This document shows, piece after piece, positions 1 to 17,422 of a stretch of 64,000 nucleotides of DNA. The position numbers were made by a program, and so were the translations under genes. The first letter of the stretch is position 1; every line of letters starts with the position of its first letter. Below the pieces are notes generated by a model. It was given only the letters and a program-made list of their open reading frames with translations. It searched no databases and was not told the DNA's origin. The stretch is taken from contig NZVB01000064.1 of assembly GCA_002701375.1 (NCBI GenBank), forward strand, positions 30,781-94,780. The letters run 5' to 3'. Origin of the DNA: Cyanobium sp. NAT70 (GTDB lineage Bacteria; Cyanobacteriota; Cyanobacteriia; PCC-6307; Cyanobiaceae).

Positions 1-68
1 GTGTTCCCCCATATTTCGAAGCGATCGGCGTTAGATCGGGACCAGAATGAATCCCCTTGCTGCTCTGA

Positions 69-1154
<1,086 letters not shown>

Positions 1155-1191
1155 GGCCCTTGCTACGTTCTCGCCACCCTGTGGCAGCTCT

Positions 1192-1911
1192 ATGGCAGAT
1201 CTACAAACTCAGATGAAACAGGCGGTTGCGGATGCCGCAGTTCAGCAGATCGAGGATGGCATGGTGCTTGGGCTTGGTTCCGGCTCCACTGCCGCGCTCA
1301 TGATCCAGGCACTGGGAGCAAAGCTTGCCAGCGGTGAATTGAAAGACATCGTCGGGGTGACCACATCCTTTCAAGGGGAAGTGATGGCAGCTGAGCTTCA
1401 AATTCCGTTGTTAAGCCTGAACGCAGTCCAGCAAATCGATTTAGCGATTGATGGGGCTGACGAGGTGGATCCAGGTTTTCAGCTCATCAAAGGCGGTGGT
1501 GCTTGTCACGTGCAGGAAAAACTCGTCGCAGCTCGGGCAGAACGCTTTGTCGTCGTGGTGGATTCCACCAAACTTGTTGATCGCCTTAATCTTGGTTTCC
1601 TTTTGCCGGTGGAGGTGCTCCCAGGAGCATGGCGACAGGTTCAGCAGCAGCTCTCTGCAATGGGTGGCGACGCAGAATTACGGATGGCTCAACGCAAGGC
1701 TGGGCCCGTCGTCACAGATCAGGGCAATCTTGTGCTGGATGTTCGAATGGACGCTGGAATTTCTGATCCAGCAGCGTTGGAGCTTGCCATCAACAACATT
1801 CCAGGTGTTCTCGAAAATGGCTTGTTCGTCAATCTGGTTGATGAAGTCCTGGTTGGCGAGATCACTGAGGGTGTTGCCGGTGTGCGCAGCCTTGAAAAAA
1901 GACTTAGCTGA
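1192..1911 (+). CDS. rpiA: Ribose-5-phosphate isomerase A
   Basis: Interconverts ribose 5-phosphate and ribulose 5-phosphate in the Calvin cycle and pentose phosphate pathway. Family motifs are present: LGLGSGSTA near the N-terminus (phosphate-binding loop), DGADEVD, and [11 protein letters not shown] with the catalytic lysine/glutamate region. The open frame extends upstream to a GTG at 1144 inside htrA, but the 16 extra residues are not family-like. ATG 1192 ([10 protein letters not shown]) gives 239 aa, close to the usual length. The stop codon lies inside the 3' end of the convergent hisD (8-bp overlap). Confidence 0.95.
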   Translation: MADLQTQMKQAVADAAVQQIEDGMVLGLGSGSTAALMIQALGAKLASGELKDIVGVTTSFQGEVMAAELQIPLLSLNAVQQIDLAIDGADEVDPGFQLIKGGGACHVQEKLVAARAERFVVVVDSTKLVDRLNLGFLLPVEVLPGAWRQVQQQLSAMGGDAELRMAQRKAGPVVTDQGNLVLDVRMDAGISDPAALELAINNIPGVLENGLFVNLVDEVLVGEITEGVAGVRSLEKRLS

Positions 1912-3235
1912 GGCGTAAACGCACGGACTCTGCATGGCTGTGGAGTCCTTCACTCATCGCGAGTTGGCGCACTGCTGATCCAGTGGCATCGAGGGCGGCC
2001 CGATTGAAGCCAATCAACGAGGTGTGGCGCATGAATGTTTCGACACTCAGCGCTCCACTGAATTTGGCAGCTCCGCACGTTGGCAACGTGTGATTTGGGC
2101 CAGCGAGATAGTCACCCACGGCTTCGGGTGACCAGGGCCCTAGGAAGATCGCTCCTGCATTTTGAATGCGCTCTGCTAGGGGTTCTGGACGCTCCACGAC
2201 CAGTTCGAGATGTTCTGGAGCGAATCCATCACTAAGCCTGGCGCAGGTTTCCAGGTCTTCGCAGATCACGGCCAATCCCCAGTCACGTAAGGACGCTTCG
2301 CAAATCTCTCGTCTCGGGTGATGTTCAAGTTGTTCGGCGATGGCGAATCCAATCGCCTCAGCCAAAGTTGAATCCGTTGTAATCAGAACAGCTGCTGCGA
2401 GGGGGTCATGTTCCGCCTGTGCAAGCAAATCAGCTGCGACGTGAATCGGGTCGGCACTGTGGTCGGCGATGACCAACACTTCGCTTGGACCGGCAAGTGA
2501 ATCGATTCCGACTTGGCCGTAGACGGCTTGCTTGGCCAATGTGACGTAAATATTCCCGGGGCCGCTGATCACATCAACTTTGGGCACAGTTTCCGTGCCG
2601 TAGGCCATCGCCGCAATGGCCTGGGCCCCACCGATGCGCAGCACTGTTCGGATGCCAGCAATATGAGCGGCAGCCAGGACGACAGGGTTGACCTGCCCGT
2701 TGGCTCCAGCAGGGGAGCAGATCAGGATTTCTTCAACGCCGGCCACTTTTGCGGGAACGGCGTTCATCAGCACCGTGCTCGGGTAAGCAGCACGACCGCC
2801 AGGGACGTATAAGCCTGCTGAGCGGACCGGGCGCCAGCGCCGACCCAACTTTTCACCATGCGGCCCCTCCATGTTGATGTCATGGGGCCGTTGGCGCTGA
2901 TGGAATTCCTGAATCCTGCGCAAGGCAAGTTCGAGGGCATCCCGTAAATCGAGGGGAAGCTGTTGCCAGGCTCGATAGAGATCCTCGGTTGGCACGGCGA
3001 TCGGGTCGGGACAGAAGCGATCAAATCGCTCGGTGAAGTCGCGAACAGCGGCATCGCCATGCGTTCGCACCGCTTCGAGGATTGAGTCGACCCGTCGTCT
3101 TGCGTCGAGCTGCTGTTCATTCAGCGTTCGCTCTTCCAGACGTTTCAGCTCTTGCTCAGCCTGGTCAGGATCAGTGATGACGCGCAGAGGGAAGGGTGCG
3201 GATTGAGGCACCTCGTCGGAGCTGCTCAGGGGCAA
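1904..3235 (-). CDS. hisD: Histidinol dehydrogenase
   Basis: Catalyses the last two steps of histidine biosynthesis, NAD-dependent oxidation of L-histidinol to L-histidine. By comparison with the E. coli enzyme, the zinc ligands appear as Q273 and H276 (AQAEHDP), D375 (GDYLAGPNH) and H434. The catalytic Glu-His pair is E341-H342 in FAPEHLE. The 443-aa length is normal. The start is uncertain: the longest frame opens with TTG at 3235, and an in-frame GTG at 3211 is also possible because conserved sequence begins near LRVITDP. hisD stands alone, with no other his gene nearby, and a perfect 7-bp inverted repeat lies just upstream. Confidence 0.95.
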   Translation of the reverse strand: MPLSSSDEVPQSAPFPLRVITDPDQAEQELKRLEERTLNEQQLDARRRVDSILEAVRTHGDAAVRDFTERFDRFCPDPIAVPTEDLYRAWQQLPLDLRDALELALRRIQEFHQRQRPHDINMEGPHGEKLGRRWRPVRSAGLYVPGGRAAYPSTVLMNAVPAKVAGVEEILICSPAGANGQVNPVVLAAAHIAGIRTVLRIGGAQAIAAMAYGTETVPKVDVISGPGNIYVTLAKQAVYGQVGIDSLAGPSEVLVIADHSADPIHVAADLLAQAEHDPLAAAVLITTDSTLAEAIGFAIAEQLEHHPRREICEASLRDWGLAVICEDLETCARLSDGFAPEHLELVVERPEPLAERIQNAGAIFLGPWSPEAVGDYLAGPNHTLPTCGAAKFSGALSVETFMRHTSLIGFNRAALDATGSAVRQLAMSEGLHSHAESVRLRLS

Positions 3236-3239
3236 GTGA

Positions 3240-3269
3240 GGCCTAAACGATCGACAATCAAATTAGGCC
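3240..3269. repeat. Inverted repeat in the hisD-rpsT spacer
   Basis: GGCCTAA (3240-3246) and TTAGGCC (3263-3269) are perfect complements separated by 16 bases. They lie directly upstream of the TTG start of hisD and in the spacer between hisD and the divergent rpsT. The repeat could form an RNA hairpin in the hisD leader or be a protein-binding site. Only the symmetry is seen; function is inference. Confidence 0.4.
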
Positions 3270-3306
3270 CTGGAATCGGCGTTCGGCCTCGTCATAGGGC
3301 TCATGA

Positions 3307-3639
<333 letters not shown>

Positions 3640-3657
3640 TTGGCAAGGACAGGCAGA

Positions 3658-4476
3658 ATGGGGTCGAAAGCGCGTTTCGATCCTGCCGTGTCGTCTATTC
3701 CGACGCTGATCGACAGCCACTGCCACATTGTTTTTCGAAACTTCGATGACGATTTGGACGATGTGGCTTCACGTTGGCGTGATGCAGGTGTGAGTGCACT
3801 CCTGCATGCCTGCGTCGAGCCCTCTGAGATACCAGCGATCCGGGCGTTGGCAGATCGCTTCCCTGAGATGCGTTACTCCGTTGGTGTGCATCCACTTGAC
3901 ACAGAGCATTGGCAGCAAGACACAGTCAGCGTTTTGCGGCGGGCAGCTCTGGATGACGATCGTGTTGTGGCGATTGGTGAATTAGGCCTTGATCTGTTCC
4001 GTGACAAAAATCTGGACGAACAACTGGGCGTGCTGCGTCCACAGCTCGATTTAGCCGTGGAGTTGGATCTACCGGTCATCGTTCACTGTCGTGATGCCGC
4101 CGACCCGATGCTCGAGGAGTTGCGAGTCCGCAAAACTTCAGGTTCTTGCCCCGCAGGTGTGATGCATTGCTGGGGGGGGACGCCTGAGGAGATGGCAGGG
4201 TTTTTAGAGCTTGGCTTTTACATCAGCTTTAGCGGGACTGTCACCTTCCCGAAGGCGATTCCGACCCACGATTGTGCCAAGCAGGTGCCGGAGGATCGTT
4301 TTCTGGTCGAGACAGATTGCCCCTTTCTGGCGCCGGTGCCGCGTCGAGGTAAGCGCAATGAGCCTGCCTTTGTGGCAGCGGTTGCAGCCCGTGTGGCTGA
4401 GCTACGTGGTTCTGATCTCGAGAGTGTCGCGGCCATCAGCACGGCTAACGCTAGGCGGTTGTTTCAGCTTCCCTGA
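3658..4476 (+). CDS. TatD-family metal-dependent hydrolase / DNase
   Basis: TIM-barrel metallohydrolase of the amidohydrolase superfamily; TatD relatives are 3'-5' exonucleases acting on DNA or RNA. The first metal site is the HxH at H21 and H23 in LIDSHCH, a conserved Glu sits in AIGELGLD, another His in PVIVHCRDA, and the terminal metal Asp in VETDCPFLAP. The ATG at 3658 is preferred because a purine-rich AGGACAGG stretch precedes it and the family motif begins soon after; a TTG at 3640 in the same frame would add six residues. It lies between rpsT and rpoB, a conserved position in marine Synechococcus to my recollection. Confidence 0.92.
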   Translation: MGSKARFDPAVSSIPTLIDSHCHIVFRNFDDDLDDVASRWRDAGVSALLHACVEPSEIPAIRALADRFPEMRYSVGVHPLDTEHWQQDTVSVLRRAALDDDRVVAIGELGLDLFRDKNLDEQLGVLRPQLDLAVELDLPVIVHCRDAADPMLEELRVRKTSGSCPAGVMHCWGGTPEEMAGFLELGFYISFSGTVTFPKAIPTHDCAKQVPEDRFLVETDCPFLAPVPRRGKRNEPAFVAAVAARVAELRGSDLESVAAISTANARRLFQLP

Positions 4477-4765
4477 CATGAATCCGTGGTCAGCTGTAAA
4501 GAGCAGTCGATAATGTAAGATGTTGTATTGGCCTGGCCATGAACCGGTATCACCGTGTTTGTGGAGCCCGAAGCGTCCATTTTCTTCCGGTGCACTTTGT
4601 CGTCGTCAGCTGATCTGACCCGCGATTGCTGAGCTCGATTGCAGCGCTGTCGTTCCTTTTGCGAGGGACGGCAGCCGCCGCTTTTAGGGCTCTATTCCGG
4701 TTGGTTTCGATGTTGACGTTCGTCCAGGTTTTTCGTTCCATTCGTCCTCTCAGTCGGGTTCCCGC
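4477..4765 (+). promoter_or_regulatory. Upstream region and leader of rpoB
   Basis: The 289-bp non-coding stretch ahead of rpoB contains -10-like hexamers TAATGT (4511-4516) and TAAGAT (4516-4521). If either is used, the rpoBC1C2 transcript would carry an untranslated leader of roughly 240 bases. I see no convincing -35 box or obvious attenuator stem. The promoter position is inference. Confidence 0.35.
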
Positions 4766-7700
4766 ATGAGCAGCAGCGCGATTCAGGTCGCCAAGACCGC
4801 CACCTATCTTCCGGATCTTGTGGAGGTGCAGCGGGCAAGCTTCAAGTGGTTTTTAGATAAGGGTTTGATCGAGGAGCTGGAAAGCTTCTCTCCAATCACC
4901 GATTACACCGGCAAACTTGAATTGCACTTCATTGGGAGTGAATACAGGCTGAAGCGGCCACGGCATGACGTGGAAGAGGCCAAGCGCCGCGATGCGACGT
5001 TCGCGTCCCAGATGTATGTGACCTGTCGCTTGGTGAATAAGGAAACTGGTGAAATTAAGGAGCAGGAAGTTTTTATCGGCGAACTTCCTCTGATGACCGA
5101 GCGAGGCACGTTTATTATCAATGGTGCTGAGCGGGTTATTGTTAACCAAATTGTACGAAGCCCCGGAGTTTATTTTAAAGACGAACAGGATAAAAATGGA
5201 CGGCGTACATACAATGCTAGTGTTATACCAAATCGTGGTGCATGGCTGAAGTTTGAAACCGATAAGAATTCACTTCTGCATGTTCGTGTTGATAAGACCC
5301 GCAAGATCAACGCACACGTATTAATGCGTGCGATGGGTCTATCTGATAATGATGTGATCGATAAGTTGCGCCACCCAGAATTTTATAAGAAGTCGATTGA
5401 CGCTGCTAACGATGAAGGAATTAGTTCTGAAGATCAAGCCCTCCTCGAGCTCTATAAAAAATTGCGCCCCGGTGAGCCGCCTTCGGTGAGTGGCGGACAG
5501 CAACTGCTTCAAACCCGTTTCTTCGACCCCAAGAGGTACGACTTAGGCCGGGTTGGTCGCTACAAGATCAACAAGAAGTTGCGCCTCACGATTCCAGATA
5601 CGGTGCGCACCCTCACCCATGAGGATGTTCTTTCAACACTCGACTATCTGATCAATCTGGAGCTCGATGTTGGCGGTGCAAGCCTGGATGATATTGACCA
5701 TCTCGGAAACCGTCGCGTTCGTTCGGTTGGTGAGCTCCTGCAAAACCAAGTGCGCGTTGGTCTGAATCGCTTAGAGCGGATCATTAAAGAGCGAATGACG
5801 GTTGGCGAAACCGATTCGCTCACTCCCGCTCAACTGGTTAACCCCAAGCCATTGGTTGCAGCGATCAAGGAGTTTTTCGGTTCCAGCCAGCTGAGCCAGT
5901 TCATGGATCAGACCAATCCCTTGGCTGAGCTCACCCACAAGCGCAGGATCTCTGCGCTTGGGCCCGGTGGTTTGACCCGGGAGCGTGCAGGTTTTGCGGT
6001 TCGTGATATTCACCCTTCCCACTACGGACGTCTATGCCCGATCGAGACGCCTGAAGGTCCGAATGCAGGTTTGATTAATTCGCTCGCCACTCATGCTCGA
6101 GTGAATGAGTACGGCTTCATCGAAACTCCGTTTTGGAAGGTAGAAAACGGAGTGGTACTAAAAGATGGAGATCCGATTTATCTCTCGGCTGATCGGGAAG
6201 ATGAGGTTCGCGTCGCGCCTGGTGATGTTGCGACTGAAGATGATGGTCGCATTACCTCTGATCTCATTCCAGTTCGGTACCGCCAGGACTTTGAGAAAGT
6301 GCCACCGGAGCAGGTCGACTATGTGGCCCTATCTCCAGTTCAGGTGATTTCCGTCGCGGCATCTTTGATTCCCTTCCTGGAGCATGACGACGCGAACCGG
6401 GCCTTGATGGGATCAAACATGCAGCGTCAGGCCGTGCCGTTGTTGCGGCCCGAACGGGCTCTTGTTGGGACCGGTTTGGAAACTCAGGTTGCGCGTGACT
6501 CAGGCATGGTGCCGATTTCACGTGTTAACGGCACAGTGACATTTGTTGACGCTACAGCCATTGTTGTTCAAGACGAAGAAGGCAACGAACACACGCATTA
6601 TTTGCAAAAATATCAACGTTCTAATCAGGATACGTGCCTAAATCATCGCCCGATTGTCCGATTTGGTGATCCTGTGATCGTTGGGCAAGTGCTGGCTGAT
6701 GGCTCTGCTTGTGAGGGTGGTGAAATTGCTTTGGGACAAAACGTTTTAATCGCCTATATGCCTTGGGAAGGATACAACTTTGAGGATGCTTTGTTGGTGA
6801 GTGAGCGTCTCGTTACCGATGATTTGTATACGTCAGTTCATATTGAAAAGTATGAGATCGAAGCTCGTCAGACTAAGCTTGGTCCTGAGGAGATTACTCG
6901 TGAAATTCCAAATGTTGCTGAGGATAGTCTTGGTAACTTGGATGAAATGGGCATCATTCGCGTTGGCGCATTCGTCGAAAGTGGCGACATTCTTGTCGGT
7001 AAGGTGACGCCAAAAGGAGAGTCTGATCAGCCCCCCGAGGAGAAATTACTTCGTGCAATTTTTGGTGAAAAAGCACGAGATGTACGCGATAACTCTCTCC
7101 GTGTGCCCGGCACTGAACGAGGTCGCGTTGTTGATGTTCGCATCTACACGCGCGAGCAAGGTGATGAATTACCGCCTGGCGCAAATATGGTCGTTCGGGT
7201 TTATGTGGCGCAGCGTCGCAAAATTCAGGTTGGCGACAAGATGGCAGGCCGTCATGGCAATAAGGGAATTATTAGCCGCATTCTGCCCAGGGAAGATATG
7301 CCTTATCTCCCTGATGGCACTCCTGTCGATATCTGCCTAAATCCTCTCGGCGTGCCGAGCCGAATGAATGTTGGCCAGGTGTTCGAACTATTGCTTGGTT
7401 GGGCTGCATCCAATCTTGACTGTCGGGTGCGTGTCGTCCCCTTCGATGAGATGCACGGTGCTGAGAAATCACAACAAACCGTTGAAACCTTTTTGCGTGA
7501 AGCGGCTAAACAGCCAGGCAAGGGCTGGGTTTATTACCCCGATGATCCCGGCAAGCTTGTGTTGAGAGATGGACGCACCGGTCAGCCTTTTGATCAGCCT
7601 GTTGCAGTGGGCTACTCCCACTTCCTGAAGCTTGTGCATTTGGTGGATGACAAGATCCATGCCCGGTCGACGGGTCCGTACTCGCTTGTCACCCAGCAGC

Positions 7701-8059
7701 CGCTGGGGGGTAAGGCTCAGCAAGGTGGTCAGCGCTTGGGTGAAATGGAGGTATGGGCCTTAGAGGCCTATGGCGCCGCGTACACCCTTCAAGAACTGCT
7801 CACGGTGAAATCCGATGATATGCAGGGTCGAAATGAAGCTCTGAACGCCATTGTCAAAGGCAAGCCGATTCCACGTCCAGGTACACCCGAATCCTTCAAG
7901 GTGTTGATGCGTGAGCTTCAGTCCCTTGGCTTGGACATTGCGGTGTACACCGATGAAGGCAAAGAGGTGGATCTGATGCAAGACGTCAACCCCCGCCGAA
8001 GTACACCGAGCCGGCCCACCTATGAATCCCTCGGCGTTGCGGATTACGACGAGGACTGA
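4766..8059 (+). CDS. rpoB: RNA polymerase beta subunit
   Basis: Catalytic beta subunit of DNA-dependent RNA polymerase, 1097 aa, shorter than the E. coli protein as is normal for cyanobacteria. The rifampicin-pocket region at about residues 370-435 is intact and nearly identical to the bacterial consensus ([43 protein letters not shown]). The conserved active-site segment [17 protein letters not shown] lies near residue 825. It is the first gene of the rpoB-rpoC1-rpoC2 operon; rpoC1 begins 49 bp downstream. Confidence 0.99.
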   Translation: MSSSAIQVAKTATYLPDLVEVQRASFKWFLDKGLIEELESFSPITDYTGKLELHFIGSEYRLKRPRHDVEEAKRRDATFASQMYVTCRLVNKETGEIKEQEVFIGELPLMTERGTFIINGAERVIVNQIVRSPGVYFKDEQDKNGRRTYNASVIPNRGAWLKFETDKNSLLHVRVDKTRKINAHVLMRAMGLSDNDVIDKLRHPEFYKKSIDAANDEGISSEDQALLELYKKLRPGEPPSVSGGQQLLQTRFFDPKRYDLGRVGRYKINKKLRLTIPDTVRTLTHEDVLSTLDYLINLELDVGGASLDDIDHLGNRRVRSVGELLQNQVRVGLNRLERIIKERMTVGETDSLTPAQLVNPKPLVAAIKEFFGSSQLSQFMDQTNPLAELTHKRRISALGPGGLTRERAGFAVRDIHPSHYGRLCPIETPEGPNAGLINSLATHARVNEYGFIETPFWKVENGVVLKDGDPIYLSADREDEVRVAPGDVATEDDGRITSDLIPVRYRQDFEKVPPEQVDYVALSPVQVISVAASLIPFLEHDDANRALMGSNMQRQAVPLLRPERALVGTGLETQVARDSGMVPISRVNGTVTFVDATAIVVQDEEGNEHTHYLQKYQRSNQDTCLNHRPIVRFGDPVIVGQVLADGSACEGGEIALGQNVLIAYMPWEGYNFEDALLVSERLVTDDLYTSVHIEKYEIEARQTKLGPEEITREIPNVAEDSLGNLDEMGIIRVGAFVESGDILVGKVTPKGESDQPPEEKLLRAIFGEKARDVRDNSLRVPGTERGRVVDVRIYTREQGDELPPGANMVVRVYVAQRRKIQVGDKMAGRHGNKGIISRILPREDMPYLPDGTPVDICLNPLGVPSRMNVGQVFELLLGWAASNLDCRVRVVPFDEMHGAEKSQQTVETFLREAAKQPGKGWVYYPDDPGKLVLRDGRTGQPFDQPVAVGYSHFLKLVHLVDDKIHARSTGPYSLVTQQPLGGKAQQGGQRLGEMEVWALEAYGAAYTLQELLTVKSDDMQGRNEALNAIVKGKPIPRPGTPESFKVLMRELQSLGLDIAVYTDEGKEVDLMQDVNPRRSTPSRPTYESLGVADYDED

Positions 8060-8108
8060 CAGACCGATTGATCACAACGACTGACAGCTCTTCCTTCTTC
8101 CTCCGTCC

Positions 8109-10013
8109 ATGACCAACAGCAACCTCCGTACCGAGAACCACTTCGACTACGTCAAGATCACACTCGCTTCACCCGAACGGGTGATGGAGTGGGGGCAACG
8201 CACCCTTCCTAACGGCCAGGTGGTCGGTGAGGTCACCAAACCGGAGACCATTAATTACCGCACGCTGAAGCCTGAGATGGACGGGTTGTTCTGCGAAAAA
8301 ATCTTTGGTCCCTCCAAAGATTGGGAATGCCACTGTGGCAAGTACAAGCGGGTCCGTCACCGCGGCATTGTTTGTGAGCGTTGCGGTGTGGAGGTCACTG
8401 AAAGTCGGGTGCGTCGCCATCGCATGGGCTTTATTAAGCTCGCTGCGCCGGTATCTCACGTTTGGTATCTCAAGGGTATTCCCAGTTATGTAGCGATTTT
8501 GTTGGATATGCCTTTGCGCGATGTCGAACAAATTGTTTACTTCAATTGTTATGTCGTCCTCGATCCAGGTGATCACAAAGATCTGAAGTACAAGCAGCTG
8601 CTCACAGAGGACGAGTGGCTTGAGATCGAAGACGAGATTTATGCCGAGGAATCAGAGATTGAGAACGAGCCGGTTGTTGGTATTGGCGCAGAAGCTCTCA
8701 AGCAGTTGTTGGAAGATCTCAATCTTGAAGAGGTTGCTGAGCAGCTTCGTGAAGAGATTAATGGCAGCAAGGGTCAGAAACGAGCCAAGTTGATTAAACG
8801 ATTGCGCGTCATCGACAACTTCATTGCTACCAATGCTCGTCCCGAGTGGATGGTGCTTGATGTCATCCCAGTGATTCCTCCTGATCTGCGTCCAATGGTG
8901 CAGCTTGATGGAGGGCGATTTGCCACCAGTGATCTCAATGATCTCTATCGCAGGGTGATCAATCGCAACAATCGCTTGGCGCGACTTCAAGAGATTCTTG
9001 CCCCAGAGATCATTGTCCGCAATGAGAAGCGGATGTTGCAAGAAGCTGTTGACGCTCTGATCGACAACGGTCGTCGAGGTCGAACTGTTGTTGGTGCTAA
9101 TAATCGACCGTTGAAGTCACTCAGTGACATTATTGAAGGGAAGCAGGGTCGTTTCCGCCAAAACCTGCTCGGCAAGCGCGTCGACTATTCCGGTCGTTCC
9201 GTCATCGTGGTGGGTCCGAAGTTAAAGATGCATCAGTGCGGCTTGCCGAAGGAAATGGCGATTGAGCTGTTTCAACCATTTGTGATTCATCGCTTGATCC
9301 GTCAGAACATTGTTAACAACATCAAAGCAGCCAAAAAGTTGATTCAACGTGCGGACGATGAGGTGATGCAGGTGTTGCAGGAGGTGATTGATGGTCACCC
9401 AATCATGCTCAATCGGGCTCCAACCCTTCACCGTCTCGGTATTCAGGCTTTTGAGCCCAAATTGGTGGATGGTCGTGCCATACAGCTCCATCCCCTGGTT
9501 TGCCCAGCCTTTAACGCCGACTTTGACGGTGATCAGATGGCGGTACACGTGCCGCTTGCGATTGAGGCGCAGACGGAAGCACGCATGTTGATGTTGGCCA
9601 GCAACAACATCCTTTCTCCTGCAACCGGTGAGCCAATCGTGACCCCGTCTCAGGACATGGTGCTTGGTTCGTATTACCTCACAGCGCTAAAGCCAGAGTC
9701 AGTTAGGCCGGAATTTGGTGATCGAAGCCGCACATTTGCCAGCCTTGAAGATGTCATCCAAGCCTTCGAAGATGAGCGACTTTTGCTTCACGATTGGATT
9801 TGGGTTCGCTTCAATGGCGAAGTTGAAGATGACGACGATTTGGAAGAGCCGATCAAAACAGAATCGCTGAGTGATGGCACCCGTATTGAACAGTGGACCT
9901 ACCGCCGCGAGCGTTTTGATGAAGAGGGTGCGCTGATCAGCCGTTATCTCCTTACCACCGTCGGCCGAGTTGTGATGAATCACACGATTATCGAAGCGGT
10001 GGCCGTCGCCTGA
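8109..10013 (+). CDS. rpoC1: RNA polymerase gamma subunit (N-terminal part of beta')
   Basis: N-terminal portion of beta', encoded as a separate 634-aa gamma subunit, a hallmark of cyanobacteria and plastids. The N-terminal zinc site is visible as WECHCGKYK followed by CERCGVEV (about residues 75-98). The catalytic magnesium loop [12 protein letters not shown] is near residue 470, with three Asp in the order D-x-D-x-D. It ends where the split with rpoC2 is expected. rpoC2 follows after 51 bp. Confidence 0.99.
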   Translation: MTNSNLRTENHFDYVKITLASPERVMEWGQRTLPNGQVVGEVTKPETINYRTLKPEMDGLFCEKIFGPSKDWECHCGKYKRVRHRGIVCERCGVEVTESRVRRHRMGFIKLAAPVSHVWYLKGIPSYVAILLDMPLRDVEQIVYFNCYVVLDPGDHKDLKYKQLLTEDEWLEIEDEIYAEESEIENEPVVGIGAEALKQLLEDLNLEEVAEQLREEINGSKGQKRAKLIKRLRVIDNFIATNARPEWMVLDVIPVIPPDLRPMVQLDGGRFATSDLNDLYRRVINRNNRLARLQEILAPEIIVRNEKRMLQEAVDALIDNGRRGRTVVGANNRPLKSLSDIIEGKQGRFRQNLLGKRVDYSGRSVIVVGPKLKMHQCGLPKEMAIELFQPFVIHRLIRQNIVNNIKAAKKLIQRADDEVMQVLQEVIDGHPIMLNRAPTLHRLGIQAFEPKLVDGRAIQLHPLVCPAFNADFDGDQMAVHVPLAIEAQTEARMLMLASNNILSPATGEPIVTPSQDMVLGSYYLTALKPESVRPEFGDRSRTFASLEDVIQAFEDERLLLHDWIWVRFNGEVEDDDDLEEPIKTESLSDGTRIEQWTYRRERFDEEGALISRYLLTTVGRVVMNHTIIEAVAVA

Positions 10014-10046
10014 TTCGACCGAATTTCTTTCGACCACATTCTCTGA

Positions 10047-14153
<4,107 letters not shown>

Positions 14154-14179
14154 CGGTTGCTCAGCTTTTTTGTCCTTAA

Positions 14180-15387
<1,208 letters not shown>

Positions 15388-15415
15388 GGGAGACTGCGGC
15401 CATCTACCCGGTCTT

Positions 15416-17215
15416 ATGGCCCCGATTGACTGGCTCATTCTGATCGCCTACATGGCGTGCACACTTGCTTTGGGGCTTTGGCTGTCCCGCCGCAACCGCA
15501 GTGAAGACGATTACTTTGTGGCCGGTCGCAGCCTCAGTGGATGGCTCGCGGGTGCCTCGATGGCGGCAACCACGTTTTCCATTGACACTCCCCTTTACGT
15601 CGCGGGTCTGGTCGGCACTCAGGGAGTAGCTGGTAACTGGCAATGGTGGAGTTTTGGTCTGGCGCATGTGGCCATGGCCGTGGTGTTCGCACCTCTTTGG
15701 CGACGCAGCGGGGTGCTGACCGACGCGGCCTTCACCGAGCTGCGTTATGGCGGTGCCCCTGCCGCCTGGTTGAGGGGAACCAAAGCCTTCCTACTGGCGC
15801 TTCCGGTGAATTGCATCGGGATTGGTTATGCCTTTCTCGCCATGCGCAAAGTCTGCGAGGCACTGGGCATCGTCTCGAATCAACCGATGTCGTCTTTGGC
15901 TGGCATGCCGGACACCGTGGCTCTTCTGGCAGTGGTGGCGGTGCTGGTGTTGATCTACACCGTTGCGGGAGGTCTCTGGGCTGTGGTGGTCACGGATTTT
16001 GTTCAGTTGGTGCTGGCCATGTTGGGTGCTCTGGCTGTGTCATGGGCGGCGGTTCATGCTGCTGGGGGCATGGAGGCGATGCTGACTCAGATCAATAATT
16101 TGGGGCGCCCGGAGCTGCTGTCGCTGGTGCCCTGGCACTGGACCGAGGCAGGGTTCGATTGGATCGGGGGCGCTGGGATTGGAGTCTCCACTTTTCTGGC
16201 TTATTTGACTGTGCAGTGGTGGAGCTTCCGCCGCAGCGACGGTGGCGGTGAATTTATCCAGCGCATGTTGGCGACGCGTGATGAACGTCAGGCCCAGTTG
16301 GCGGGGTGGGTGTTCTTGGTGGTGAATTACCTGTTGCGCAGCTGGTTGTGGGTGGTGGTGGCTTTGGCTGCCTTGGTTCTGCTTCCCCCCGATGGTGATT
16401 GGGAGCTCAGCTATCCGACTCTGGCCGTGCGTTATCTGCCGCCGGTCGTGCTTGGACTGGTGGTTGTGTCTTTGGTTGCGGCCTTCATGAGCACCGTGAG
16501 CACCGCAGTGAACTGGGGTGCTAGTTACCTCACCCATGACCTCTACCAGCGCTTTGTGCGCCCGAAGGCGAGCCAACGGGAACTGCTGCTTGTGGGCCAG
16601 ATGATCAGTGTTTTGCTGCTCTGTTTTGGGGTTCTTGTCGCACTGCTTGATCAGAGTATTGGCGACATTTTTCGCTTGGTTGTTGTCATTGGCACCGGTT
16701 CCGGCATCGTGTTGATCCTGCGTTGGTTCTGGTGGCGGATCAATGCATCTGCCGAGTTGGCAGCCATGGTCTGTGGATTCGTGGTGGGGTTGAGCACGTC
16801 GGGCAAGTTGGATCCGTTGCTTGGCCGACTTGATGTTGTGCCACCCCTTTTCATTGCTGATTACGGCGTTCGCCTGATGGTGACCACCGGGATCACAGCA
16901 CTGGTGTGGATTCTGGTGATGCTGGCCACCCCACCAGAATCCACCGAGGTGTTGGAGCGGTTTGTGCAGCAGGTGCAACCTCCCGGACCAGGCTGGAGCC
17001 GTTGGCGGGATCGGTTGGGTGTGCCAATAGTGGACTCACTCGCAGAACTTATCCGCCGCTTTTTGCTGAGCAGTGCTGTGCTGTTCGGTGCCTTGCTGGG
17101 GTCCGGCGGCTTCCTCTTGCATCAGTCGTTGAACGGCTGGCTGGGGCTCGTGGTAGCTGTTTTGTGCGGGATCGTATTGCTCCGCAGCTATGGACTGAGG
17201 GGCAGTGTCGGTTAA
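15416..17215 (+). CDS. Sodium:solute symporter family transporter
   Basis: Inner-membrane sodium-coupled transporter of the SSS family (relatives of PutP/PanF); the substrate is not evident. The 599-aa protein has about 13-14 hydrophobic segments starting with WLILIAYMACTLALGLW. The family-typical DYFVAGRSLSGW follows the first helix, and SMAATTFSIDTPLYVAG lies in the second, the sodium-site region. ATG 15416 is preferred over an upstream in-frame ATG at 15347 that lies inside rlmN and adds non-hydrophobic residues. It is longer than PutP at the C-terminus, with two extra hydrophobic segments. Confidence 0.9.
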   Translation: MAPIDWLILIAYMACTLALGLWLSRRNRSEDDYFVAGRSLSGWLAGASMAATTFSIDTPLYVAGLVGTQGVAGNWQWWSFGLAHVAMAVVFAPLWRRSGVLTDAAFTELRYGGAPAAWLRGTKAFLLALPVNCIGIGYAFLAMRKVCEALGIVSNQPMSSLAGMPDTVALLAVVAVLVLIYTVAGGLWAVVVTDFVQLVLAMLGALAVSWAAVHAAGGMEAMLTQINNLGRPELLSLVPWHWTEAGFDWIGGAGIGVSTFLAYLTVQWWSFRRSDGGGEFIQRMLATRDERQAQLAGWVFLVVNYLLRSWLWVVVALAALVLLPPDGDWELSYPTLAVRYLPPVVLGLVVVSLVAAFMSTVSTAVNWGASYLTHDLYQRFVRPKASQRELLLVGQMISVLLLCFGVLVALLDQSIGDIFRLVVVIGTGSGIVLILRWFWWRINASAELAAMVCGFVVGLSTSGKLDPLLGRLDVVPPLFIADYGVRLMVTTGITALVWILVMLATPPESTEVLERFVQQVQPPGPGWSRWRDRLGVPIVDSLAELIRRFLLSSAVLFGALLGSGGFLLHQSLNGWLGLVVAVLCGIVLLRSYGLRGSVG

Positions 17216-17265
17216 GGCAGTATTGACGAAGAAGGTTTCAGAATGGTGGTCAATATTTTGATCCT

Positions 17266-17391
17266 GTGGCGTTCTTCCGTTCCACCCTGTTGCCAGTGCT
17301 GATCGTGGTGCTGTTCGTTCTGGCGCTTGTGGCGGTGAGTGCTCGTATTTGGTTGCCAGGGGACATGCTGGCACCGGCCCCGATGGGATGA
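17266..17391 (+). CDS. Small single-pass membrane protein, hypothetical
   Basis: A 41-codon frame with a GTG start, 50 bp after the symporter. It consists of one strongly hydrophobic helix (LLPVLIVVLFVLALVAVSA) flanked by an Arg-containing N-terminus and a Pro/Gly-rich tail. No better start exists because an in-frame stop lies at 17224-17226. Its position suggests a small partner of the symporter, but this is inference from context. I recognise no family. Confidence 0.5.
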   Translation: MAFFRSTLLPVLIVVLFVLALVAVSARIWLPGDMLAPAPMG

Positions 17392-17422
17392 AGCCACTCA
17401 TGCCAGCTTTACGATCTCATTC

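Noticed and set aside
16040-16978. 312-codon minus-strand frame inside the symporter gene
   Set aside because: Antisense to a clear SSS transporter; the product is a His/Gln-rich string typical of the reverse of hydrophobic coding sequence.
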